NCBI GenBank assembly: GCA_037447605.1
Contig: CM074806.1
Location: forward strand, 3,438,112-3,502,111
Origin: Zygnema circumcarinatum
Taxonomy: Eukaryota; Streptophyta; Zygnematophyceae; Zygnematales; Zygnemataceae
Length of the DNA stretch: 64,000 nt
Reading direction: 5' to 3'
Below, in pieces: positions 24,661-34,700 of the stretch (position 1 is its first letter; every line of letters starts with the position of its first letter). The position numbers and the translations under genes were made by a program. The notes beneath the pieces are model-generated. The model saw only the letters and a list, made by a program, of their open reading frames with translations. It was not told the DNA's origin and did not search any database.

Positions 24661-25666
24661 ACTATGGGCGTATGGGCGGAAATCTACTTCTAGGTTCAAC
24701 AATGCGGCCTTAGAAACAGCCGCAAAGGTCGCCGATGATTGTACTCCAATCTTAGAAAACCTCTTGCCTCCCCCTCCTCTTCCCCCTCCTTTCTGCACGC
24801 AGCGACCATTGCACTTGCTGCCGTTGCCTCTGCTGCGGCCATGTGGCACCCACTCGTTTTTTTTTCCTGTGGCGTTTCTCGCTGCATTGCTCTGTCGTTC
24901 TTTTCTGTGTGCCTTTTTGTTTTTTGATTTGTTGTTGTTTTGCCTTGTGGTATTTTCGATCGGCTGGAGGGCCCACTTGCACATACGCAAGCTTCGCTCC
25001 CTATTTCGGTGGGGCGACCGTACGGTCCATCCGTATGGTCGTCCGTGCGGATTTTTCAGCTTTTCACATATTCCAGAGCTCGACAATTTTCTGATGGTGC
25101 GATAGATTTCCCATAGTGCGACAGGTGTGCGATTCTCTTTCTACTGCGTCAGCCTGCGGCATTGCACGTGCGACGTGCGCACGACCACTGTTCCCATGTC
25201 GGTCGCCGCGTGCCCGCCGGCCCGTTCCGCAGTCGTCGCATGGAACCGCTCCGGAAAGCCCTCCGAGAGGGCACTGCACAAAATTTGCAGGGAGGAGACC
25301 CTTTCTTTTTTCGCTCACTATATTTTTTTGATATATTTTTTTTTCCCTTCCGGTCCCCCCTTCCACGTCCCCGCAGGCCCAGCGCTGTTCGGCGCCACAG
25401 GCCGCCGCCTTTATTGCGGCGGCCAGGCGGGGGGGACGTCCGTACGGCCTTGCGTGGACCTGGGGTCGGTTCGAATGATTGGCGGATACGTGTCGAGCGC
25501 GCCGATCGACAGCACACCTTCAAGCAGCCCGCTAGCGACAAAAGGGTCCGCGTGGCGCCATCCGGTCCCCCGCCCGCCCGTCGTCAGTGGAGGGACACGA
25601 TTCCCGCAGTAAGATTTGGACGTCGCCGCGTCGCGACAAACTTGAATTTAAAGACTTTTTTGGATG
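24661..25666. other. Intergenic, no gene seen
   Basis: Pyrimidine-rich and GC-rich stretches alternate, with a T-rich run near 25310-25345. Palindromic CCGTACGG-type words occur near 25018 and 25439. Reading frames are open on both strands because of composition. No splice-supported exon or family motif is visible. Confidence 0.45.
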
Positions 25667-25675
25667 CATAAGAAA

Positions 25676-26374
25676 GGGGGCGACTATTTACAGTGTACGG
25701 ATTCTGAATGTAGTGTACGATTTCGCCGGGCAGCAAAAAAAAGGTTTTTTTGCCGAAAAATGCTGTTTCACACTTTTCAGAATAGATACAGACCTTTTAT
25801 CGTCGGATGTACGGATGGTGATTTGAAATGTACGAAGCGCGCGCGTCTACAAGGTGTAAGGGCGCAACACGTGGAGCGACATGATTGGCCGGGACAACAT
25901 ATGACGTGTCAAGTATGTTTGGGACCGTGACGTGACGAAACGAGACGCGACAAAAGTGGAGTCCGCGGACGGCAGTCGGAAATGGCGGGAAAAAAACTGA
26001 CAGATTTTTCCTGAAACACGCTAAGTTATGTGCCCTATCTTTTTCTGTCAGTTTCAATCCCCGCCATTTCCGACTGCCGTCCGCGGACTCCACTTTTGTC
26101 GCGTCTCGTTTCGTCACGTCACGGTCCCAAACATACTTGTCACGTCATATATTGCCGCGACCAATCATGTCGCTCCACGTGTTGCGCCCTTATACCTTGT
26201 AGACGCGCGCGCTTCGTACATTTCAAATCACTATCCGTACATCCGACGAAAAAAGGTCTGTATCTATTCTGAAAAGTGTGAAACAGCATTTTTCGCCAAA
26301 AAAAACCTTTTTTTTGCTGCCCGACGAAATCGTACACTACATTCAGAATCCGTACACTGTAAATAGTCGCCCCC
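25676..26374. mobile_element. Foldback / MULE-like MITE with about 330-bp inverted arms
   Basis: The left arm (25676-26004) and right arm (26044-26374) are reverse complements at roughly 95% or better by eye, with a 39-base loop. The ends are GGGGGCGACTATTTACAG and its complement. The nine bases CATAAGAAA stand directly on both sides (25667-25675 and 26375-26383) and look like a target-site duplication. Long terminal inverted repeats plus 9-bp duplications are the hallmark of Mutator-like elements. No coding capacity is visible, so it would be non-autonomous. Confidence 0.8.
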
Positions 26375-26588
26375 CATAAGAAAATGTTCTTTTGTACACC
26401 TAAAGATGCCGTACGGTGCTATATCTTTTTACAAGAAAAAAAATGCTCAAAGATACGCCGAATTTCAATCCTGGTCCCACGGTGTCGCAAAGTTGAAGTT
26501 GACCTCCGATAAAGGCCCGCCGTCATTTGGCCGTTTCCATGCTCGACCGCCCGTTCCAGTTCCTCAAGGTGCAAACCAGCCCCACGGA

Positions 26589-26939
26589 TAGGGTTGGGGG
26601 CACGGTCCCCCTCCGACCCGTGCCCCTTTTTCGTGCCCCGTGACGTGACTGCATTGAGCAATTCAAATCGGCCCCAAAAAGAATATAATATTTAAAAAAC
26701 GGCACGGATGAAGGTACGGAAAGTACAGATGAATGTACTAAACGTACGGATCAAGGTACAAATGTACGAAAAATATGAAAAGTACGGACAGTACTCAACA
26801 CAACTCTCAAAACTGAGGATCCAGCACAGCACAGTTTTTTAGCTTTTAGTTCTCACCTCTCAACTCTCCTTATGCCACTTCTCACTTGTATTACCCCTCT
26901 TATCTCTTGTCTGCCTCCCACTCCTCACCCTGAGAGAGA

Positions 26940-26986
<47 letters not shown>

Positions 26987-27420
26987 AATTGAAAATGGAA
27001 ATCGGAAATGTGGAATGTGGAAATCGGTCTTCTATTTTCAACACCCTCCCAAGAGTCTCCCAAGTCTCTGGTGTGTTAAGCAGGTCGTGAAGACAACAAA
27101 ATCGAACAGATTTTTGCGTGTTACTATTACTGTACACATAGTTACTGAGTGAGATCAATGCCAAATCATTTTACTGAGTGCTTTTTCTCTCTTTTCTTTT
27201 TTGTTAGAAAGAGATAGTTGCGATGCGGAACTGAACGCTGTCTTCAATCGTCACCGGCCCGGGCCCGGTCGTACGAGGTAAGCGTCACGTGACAGGGGGC
27301 ACGGGGGGGCACGAAATATATGGGGAAAATTTTTGGAGGCGTGCCCCGGGCACGGACGGTCAAAAATGGGGGGCATGCCCCCCCCCCGGGCATGCCCGTG
27401 CCCCCGTGCCCCCAACCCTA
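26589..27420. mobile_element. Non-autonomous hAT-like element with 8-bp target duplication
   Basis: The left end TAGGGTTGGGGGCACGG is repeated as its reverse complement at the right end (27404-27420). CCCACGGA flanks both sides (26581-26588 and 27421-27428). Short inverted repeats starting TAGGGTT with an 8-bp duplication fit the hAT superfamily. The 832-bp interior holds a GTACGG-rich stretch, a GA microsatellite and G/C-rich palindromes near the right end, but no transposase frame. Confidence 0.75.
26932..26985. repeat. GA microsatellite
   Basis: About 25 nearly perfect GA units lie inside the hAT-like element. Confidence 0.9.
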
Positions 27421-27824
27421 CCCACGGAGGTCTTCCGCACGTGCGACTCCAGCATGGAGGCCGTAAGGCCGACGGCGGAATCGCCTCCAATAAAAAGCAC
27501 GCCACGCTATTGCCACGTGGCCATGAGATACATCTCTGGCTCAAATTCCTGCCACGTGGCGGCAGGTCGAATCATTCGCTCTGTGGTCGCCACGTCGAAG
27601 TCGCTCCATCGTTTATACATTCCTTTTTTTTGGAGAATGATACTGCACCCCCCCTGGATATACCCCCCCCCCTTTCAAAATTTTACCCTCCCTTTTTGGA
27701 TATCCCGCCCCTTGTTTTGGAAATTTCACCCCCTATTTTGGATATCTTGCCCCCTTGTTCTGGATATTTCGGGAGGAGATATCCCCTGCCTTCCCCTCCT
27801 CTCCTCTACTCTTGTCGGCTTCTC

Positions 27825-28031
27825 ATGTCCACACAAATGCTACCAACTGAGTATGAGACCCGCGATGAGCTTGTACAAGTCATCACCGAGCACTACAAGC
27901 ACGAAGGAGTTCACATCAAGATCGGCAGGCATAACGACAAATTTGGCTGCAACTGCGGTGGTTCGATAGTTTTGGCTGTCAAACCACCGCAGTTGCAAAA
28001 CCCCCACCCGGTTACGAAGAAACGAGGTTGA
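27825..28031 (+). pseudogene. FAR1/MULE zinc-domain-like fragment
   Basis: The frame starts at an ATG and gives 68 residues. It contains TRDELVQVITEHYKHEGV, HIKIGRHNDKF and GCNCGG. The pattern resembles the N-terminal DNA-binding region of FAR1-related proteins and their Mutator-like transposase ancestors (EEL..A...YA...GF.....S......CRGG). No DDE transposase core follows within the element, so this is a remnant or a captured domain. Confidence 0.45.
27949..27996. repeat. Perfect 15-bp hairpin
   Basis: GCAACTGCGGTGGTT at 27949-27963 is followed after 18 bases by its exact reverse complement at 27982-27996, inside the FAR1-like frame. Confidence 0.85.
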
Positions 28032-28244
28032 TAATCAACCGGGACAAAAGCCATTTTAATTACGTTGAGTGTAAAAAAATGTTCCACTTGCAAGCAACCA
28101 GGTCACAACTTAAGAATTTGCCTTAATTAGGGGGTTTACAATCCTAACCCCAAAACATAGAGTAACGATTGCCCCACATCGGTGACCTTCGCGGCTGCAT
28201 TCGGGGCTGCGTTGTTGCGCTTAGGCCTAGTTTAATTTAGTTTT

Positions 28245-28362
28245 CTACTCCTAGTTCTTTTATTTTGTGTTTAGCTCCTTTGTGACCAGTTTCTCGTCGT
28301 TCCCCATGCTGACCTCCTCCATGTTCATTTGATGGCCTCACCGTCGTGAGATCAATGCAAAT
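28245..28362 (-). repeat. Dispersed repeat, copy 2 (inverted)
   Basis: Its reverse complement matches 24548-24660 through GATCTCACGA, GCCATCAAATG, ACATGGA, GGGGAAC, ACGAGAAACTGG and CACAAAGGA. It is more diverged than copy 3. Confidence 0.6.
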
Positions 28363-28547
28363 CCCCGTTTCTTTTGTTGCACGACGTTGGAAGTTAGTAG
28401 TGAAAAGGATAAAACGGGGGGCGGGATATCCAAAATAGGGGGGGTGAAATATCCAGAACATGGGGGCGGGGTAACCAAAATGCGAGGGCACATTTTTCAA
28501 AAAGGGGTGGGATATCCAAAATGGGCCCTGGGGGGGGGGGGGGGGGG

Positions 28548-28557
28548 NNNNNNNNNN
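28548..28557. other. Assembly gap (10 N)
   Basis: Ten unknown bases follow a G homopolymer in the sub-terminal array of the element above. Confidence 0.99.
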
Positions 28558-28831
28558 ATGATGCAGTATCATTCTTCTTTTTTGTTTTTGGTTAGGTTCG
28601 ACAAACCGTGCAATCGACCATGCAATCGATTTTACCGCCGGCCAGATTGGTGGGCAGCAAACGAGTTTGACCCTAATACCTGATTAGGACGAGAGGGGGG
28701 GGGGGGGAGGGGGAACAGGACAATCGGTCATTTTAAACAGCTTTGCATCTGACATGAAACCCTTCAATAGAAGTCGAATGTCTGGAGTCTGGGTCCATGG
28801 AGAAGGGTGATTTAAACCCCTACAGAGAGAT

Positions 28832-28905
28832 GTGGCATTGACCTCACGATGGCGACGCCATCAAATGTACATGGACAAAATCATCATAGGGAACCACGAG
28901 AATCA
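28832..28905 (+). repeat. Dispersed repeat, copy 3
   Basis: It matches 24548-24625 with a few substitutions and short deletions. Copies 1 and 3 bracket the small-transposon cluster. Confidence 0.7.
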
Positions 28906-29630
28906 AAGCACCTCATAGCTGCACTACCTGCACGTCTCCGCATGCTTATTGGTCTGATAGGTCCAGACTCCTGAATGAATCACCCATCCCTAAATAGCCT
29001 AAGCATTTTGTCTCCATGTTACGGGCAGTAGGTCCAACGGCGTCCGTATTGAGCAGAAGAGAAAAGGGTCAGCGCTTTGGAAACTCCACAAACTCAGTAA
29101 AGGCCAGGGCACCGCAAATGAGGACTTTGAAAAACGAGGGAACAGGGCGCCGCCCTCTGCCTGCCATTCCCAGGAACAAACCGCATCCTTTTCAGGTGAA
29201 TCAGCTCAAAAGCACATTGTTTTCGGAGAAGCAACCGGCCGGAATTACCAGTTTCCCTCGCGACGGCAAGAGTGCTTGAACCGCGTGAATAGGTGAATCA
29301 ACGATTCAGCTTAAACAATATTCATGAGATCCCCTTCCTCTTCATGAGACCCTCCCGTGATTGCTGACAATGGTACACTTCTTCGCCCTGCCCACACTTC
29401 TGACCCTGACATGCATGAAATGTAAAAGAATTCCGCAAAACAGCCATTCCCTGGGCAGCCAAAGTAGCAAAAACTGAGAACAACCACTAAGTGACCCGCA
29501 TTGGCTGCAATGTTTAACATTATTAAACAATACCTTGCAAGATGTTCTAGTGTAATTTGCATAAGACCAAATCTAGAGAGGGGCCGGATCAAAGAAGTAG
29601 ATACGTCCAGTAGTTCTGCTACTTCACGCA
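28906..29630. other. Intergenic, no gene supported
   Basis: An ATG-started frame of 87 codons (29016-29279, +) is present but has no recognisable motif. On the minus strand, several short frames below 29630 might be alternative 3' exons of the membrane protein gene, but phase did not support joining them. Confidence 0.35.
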
Positions 29631-30850
29631 TTACGGGGACCCACCTGGGGCGAGGAGGGCAGCCAACACGCCGAGCAAAAAGTGACCTCCCCAAGCAAGC
29701 TCCATCCATACCTGAACAAATCCAAAATTGGGAGGTTCAAAATGTTGTGTCAATGAGCCAACAGATGCTATGCCTAATAGAATCCCTCTTACAAGGAGAA
29801 AAGAGAACGGTTGGGGAGAACGAGAGTGAAAAAGCAACACGCCCACAAGAGATGCATACACCATACGCCACTGACGCAGCTATTTGCCCTACAAAGTCAA
29901 GGACAACAAGGGCGCTGTGTCATCTCCTATGTATTAAACCTCCAGGTATTACCTGCAGAAACCCTACGACGTCGGCCGGAAGCAGCTCCTGCGAACTCCG
30001 ACCAAATGCGACAACTGTGAGCCCAACCATTCCGAGCGCCACCACTTGCTGACTCGCTGTCAGATCGAGGGAGACCAGCACTCCCTTACTCTCTCCCTCC
30101 TTAAAGTCGCCGTCTTTCCCCGCTACTCCACCCGTCACGTCGTTTCCAGGCTCCAATTCCAACGCATTTCCCTCTGCCCCACCCTCCACTGCTTGGTTTT
30201 TGCTAACCGGCTTCTCAGGTTTCTGGGAAGCCACAAAAAAGGCTTTTTCGCCTGCTAGGAGGTCCTCCCTGTCTGCCCTGGACAGAGATAGAGCAAAGCC
30301 CGAAATGGGGTCAGCAGGACGGCCAGGAAAAGACGATCCAACCATTCTTCCCTGCCAAGGGTCTCAATCTCGACGTTGCTTAATGAACTTGGCTGAATTC
30401 AAAGAGCTTCGAAGGGTCAGAGCTGCAAGAGACGGGTCTTAGTTTTAGATCTATCCCACAGCGTATTCCCTGGAACAATAATACCTTGGTGAAAAATCCT
30501 CAGCAGTCCTCAGCAATCCTCAGCTCTATATCTTTGCTGTCCAAAAAAAGACGCAGCTATGAAGAAGCTTTGAGGAGATCAAAGTTTTCAAGGGCCCAAA
30601 AATGTTTAGGAAGCACCTGATAGATTGATGAAGCCTGGGCCTCCGTCAGCGTTGGAGGGAGGGGGAGGTCCAAATCCGCTTCGCTGATCCTCCTGGTTCG
30701 CCTGCCCTGCGACCAAGTACGCTCGAAATTGTCATGATGCAAATGGGAAGGTATGACGGAACGATAAAAAAAGGCGCGAAAAGAAAGGGGGAATACAGCC
30801 GCAAATAATAAGAGAAGTGAAACGAGGAGAGGGGGGTTTGGTGCAAGCAT
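29631..30850 (-). CDS. Unrecognised multi-pass membrane protein
   Basis: Three exons join in phase on the minus strand: 30617-30850, 29953-30351 and 29631-29870, giving about 290 residues. The ATG at 30850 opens a strongly hydrophobic N-terminus (LLVSLLLLFAAVFPLSF), either a signal peptide or a first membrane span. A polar, Glu/Gly-rich middle follows. The C-terminal half has three or four hydrophobic segments: VVALGMVGLTVVAFG, VYASLVGVLLF, LVRGILLGIASVGSL and HFLLGVLAALLAP. I do not recognise the family. The acceptor of exon 3 could also be at 29879, adding three residues. It is divergently oriented to the carboxylesterase, with 930 bases between start codons. Confidence 0.5.
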
Positions 30851-31780
30851 TAAAATAATTAACGTTCATACGACACCCGGTGGAGAAGGTAAGGTATCAA
30901 GTATGCCAAAGTGAAAGGGAATACGTGATGTCGTGAAGGAAAGAACGGAAAAGAATATGAACCGAGGCCACACACCGATGCTTATAAACTATATAACACT
31001 GACGAGACAACAATGAGATGCCATAAAATTGATTAGTAAAGCGGATGGGAAATGTACGAAAGCAACACTGTGAAACAGGCCCTAATTCTTGAAAGCTGAA
31101 TGAGACAATAAAGAATCTTCAGGGAACCATCAACTCTTTTCTTCCCAACCCACCCCTCAAATCGTCAGCCGTTTCTTCCCTTCCTAGGAACATTCATCAA
31201 CCCTCGCTTCCCACCGTCTGCCGCCTTCACTTCCATTACATACCGAGCAGCCACCGGATCTTCTCCATACTGTCGCCGCCACCTCCCTGCCCTCCTCCCA
31301 TAGCTCCTCGCACCTTCATGGCCTTCCCTCTGCCCTCTGCCCCCTCATATTTCACCACCCGGACGCCCCTTCCATCCCGGCATCTATGGCTGCCCCCCCC
31401 CCAGCTGTCTCCCCTCCGCCACCCCGCTGAAGCCTCCCTGCGTCCTCTCCCCACAGCCGTGGCTGCCACCGCTCCTCCCAACCGTCCCCCGTGCTGAAGC
31501 GCCACGTGGCAGCCATAGCTTTCCCTGTACATGGGGTTGGGGCGCAGCTTCCTGCCTGGAGAGCGCGCCACGTGCCCACCCTCCCACCGAGGGGCCCGCG
31601 AGGAAAGGGCTCCTACTTCCGTACAGGTTGTGCCCCTACGTTCGTACACGTATGGTACGGCAAAGTACGGTATTGTACGGTCCTTTCATCTGGTTGCGTT
31701 CGTGAAGTAGCAGGAGGTTGCCGCCCTTGTGGCTGCGGGAAGTCGTCAGCAAAGGAGACGGTGACGCGTCTCCGGCAGCC
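30851..31780. other. Bidirectional intergenic region
   Basis: This separates two divergent start codons. It contains a C-rich stretch (31140-31480), G-box-like CCACGTGGC near 31502 and CCACGTGCC near 31568, and a cluster of GTACGG/CCGTAC words at 31618-31682. No exon is supported. Confidence 0.5.
31500..31682. promoter_or_regulatory. G-box words and GTACGG cluster before the carboxylesterase gene
   Basis: GCCACGTGGCAG (near 31501) and GCCACGTGCC (near 31567) are ACGT-core elements. From 31618 to 31682 the words CCGTACA, CGTACACGTA, GGTACGG, AGTACGG and TGTACGG follow one another within 65 bases, ending 100 bases before the ATG. A promoter role is inferred from position. Confidence 0.4.
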
Positions 31781-34700
31781 ATGGCGGGCAGCTCGCGGCA
31801 CCGCCTCTTCTCCTTCCTCGCTCTGTGTCTTCTTCTTCTTCAGCTGCTGGCAGCTGTGAGAGGGACACGTGGCGTGCTTCTGCCCTACGGAGACGTGGAG
31901 GGGGCGCCATGCGCGGAGGATGCGCGGGTGACGGAGTATCTGGGGGTGCCCTTCGCCATGGCGCCGCTTAGAAGGCTGAGGTTCAGGTCTCCGATTGCGT
32001 TCCATGGGAGATTTCCGGGAGGGAAGCTGCTGGCCACTAGGCCTCCGCCTGCGTGCCCACAATTTCGGCGCTTTGATAAAGATATGGTGATGTCAGAGGT
32101 GAGGGGCTTGGTGTTGGGATTAGGGTTTGGATTATTTAAGCTGCGCTAGCTGTTTTCTTGAATTGGGTTGGAGGGACTAGACTTTTGATTTATTGTGTCA
32201 GTGCCTTCATCGTAGTTAGGGTCACGATTAGAGCCAGGGTTAGGGTAGGAAAGATTTAGGGTTCAGGTTTAGGTCAGGTTTAGGTTTAGGGCTAGGGTTA
32301 GCTTGAGAGTCATTGTTTGGGTTAGAGTTAAGATTAGGGATTGGTTCGGAGTAGGTTGGATGTTGGTTCGGGTCATCTGAGCTGTTCATCTGCTCCATCA
32401 CAATGTAGCTAAGTGATGAAGTTGTCGTTGCCATGAACATGAGTGTTTTCTCTAGTGAAGGTTGTAACTTTGGTGTCCTCATCGCCAACATATCCCCAAC
32501 CTCTTGTCGTTCATGACAAGTTCTGAATTTCCATCGTTCAAAAGTTTGATGTATCATTTGGGAAATTAGCTCGTTGCCTGCTAGAAGTAAAAAAGTTACA
32601 AATTTCTCCAGTCCCGCTGGTTAACGTAGGACTTTCGTTGGTGTAGGATTGTCTCTTTTTGAACATCTGGGCGCCTTCGAATTTGACGCTTGGCAATTTA
32701 CCGGTCCGAGTGTTCATCCATGGCGGTGCATGGGCCGGCTGCTCCGCGTCTCTTCCCCCTTTTAGCGGCTGTTATTCCACAGCGTCAACTCAAACCATCC
32801 TTGTGAACGTTCAGGTTTGCTGGAACTTCTTTTCACTGAAGCTCTGATGTTCCTTACGTCGTATAACTCTTACTCCGTAAATTTACGGAGTTCATGGCTA
32901 ATACATGTTGTTGTAAGCATGCTGCCCATCCGTGTGGTTGCGAAGCCTTCGCAGCATTGTATTCTAGAAGAAATCTGGCAAGAACTGGGTTGTTGTTCCG
33001 GCTCATTTGAAGAACGTATGCGTGTAGTATCCTTCATTTCAGTTAGTTAGTTGTTTTTTGTTCCTTACATGTCTAGATAGCTAAAAATTTATAGAAAACT
33101 GAGCGTGCCGTTCGACGTGTTTGTTCACATGACTATTGTCTCGAGCTTTTAGAACGTTGCAAAATGGCGGGAGGTTTGCAGTACAGGCTGAATGTGCTGG
33201 GGTTCTTAGCGCATCCAGGGACATATTCTGAATCGAAGTCCACTGGCAATTGGGGTGGGTCTTCTCCCCATCTTACTAAACGTGGACTCTCTCCCTCTGC
33301 ACTTGCCTCCTTACACGCTTCCTTCTCTCGCTTCCCTATCGTTTCTCTTCCCCTTATATTCCGCTCTGCTTTGCATCCATCAACTTTATCTCAAGCACCT
33401 CTCATCTTGCTTGCATCCGCTTGTGTGGAGCAGGCATTCAAGACCAACAGTTGGCATTGCAATGGGTACAGCGCCACATCGCTGCGTTTGGGGGTGATCC
33501 TTCACGTGTGGTAATATCTGGCCAATCAGCTGGTAAGTTTTTTACATTGCTCTGTGTGCTGACTCTCGATAAATTGATACGATACCAACCTGTTGCCTGC
33601 TACTTTCGTTGGTCCCCCTTCTTCTCTATGTGTATGATATCAGGACATGTAAACTATATGGGATGGAAGATTTACAATTTATTTGGCACTTGTATCTTGC
33701 TGAATGACTGTGCAGGTGCGTGGGCAGTAGCTCTCCACATGAGCCTCCCATCATCGGCCGGTCTTTTTTCGGCCGCCATTTCAGAAAGTGTCCCTGGTTG
33801 GGATTTTGCCACTTCTGAAGAGGTACGTACTTCGTCATACTTGTTATAATAATTTCCTTGGGACAGAATGGGTTGAGTAGGCATATTGGATCTTTGTTAT
33901 GCTTTTGTTTTGTCATGTTTCACGAGTGAACTTAGATATTGATGTGTTATATCCCATTTGGAGGGCGGTGGCAGGCATATGTTAACACATGGAAAGTGAT
34001 GGCGGCTTTGGGATGTCCTCGCGATGCTTATGCGGAAGTACAGTTGGCATGCTTGCGGAATGCCGGGTTGGACCGTCTAATGGGGGCAATGCCAAGGTTC
34101 AATTTGCTTTATCTTTCGGAACCTCAAAACCAACTCTTTGCGCCGGTGGTCGATGGAACTTTCATTGAGAGTCAGATTTTGGAGACCTTGAAGAGTGGAA
34201 ATGTCAATAAAGGTAAACAGTTTAGCAAACTGTATGGCCAGTGGATACTTTGTAATGTTTAGGGCTGTACCTTCAAGTCCGACTGCTTGTTGATACCGGC
34301 GAATTTTGAACACATTCAAACGATTTTGCCTACATCCCTATTTCTTATCCCTCTTTTCTCTGCCATTGTTGTGCTTTTGGCAGTTCCCTATTTGATTGGG
34401 AGTAACAAAGATGAAGGCCTTTTCATGGTGGGCGGTGCATTTACTGACCTTAATTCGCTCAGCGTAAACGACATCATTCAATTTATTGCAACGGTTTATC
34501 CATCAGCAAATTATTCTCGTGTGTTGGAAGCGTACCCTGAATCAGATTATGCAGGTCCTACTTCACAACCTATTATACCTTCGGAAGTCAATCTAATCGT
34601 TGCCATATTTCCACGTCGTTTGTGTGATCAATCACATTTACTTTCGCTTGGGTACACTTTGTCCGCCATTCTCCACCATTCTCTCAACCATTCTCTGAAA

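Larger units (their letters stand above)
27631..28575. mobile_element. DNA element with G-rich sub-terminal arrays and a FAR1-like frame
   Basis: The ends share AGAATGATACTGCA in inverted orientation. Next to them lie arrays of a degenerate unit with GGATATCCAAAA and G runs: on one strand at about 27640-27782 and inverted at about 28410-28540. Between the arrays is a short open frame resembling the N-terminal domain of FAR1/MULE transposases. A 10-N gap interrupts the right end, so the target duplication cannot be judged. A Mutator-like origin is the best guess. Confidence 0.6.

Noticed and set aside
28165-28185. CCCCACATCGG resembles the plant snRNA upstream sequence element
   Set aside because: No TATA box at the required distance and no snRNA-like sequence follows. 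The same word is common in plant transposon ends.
29016-29279. ATG-started 87-codon frame on the plus strand
   Set aside because: No motif, no splice partner and no homology that I can recognise; it is short enough to be chance.
29311-29630. Further 3' exons of the membrane protein gene
   Set aside because: Candidate donor and acceptor pairs gave stops or wrong phase; the stop at 29631 gives a closed model.
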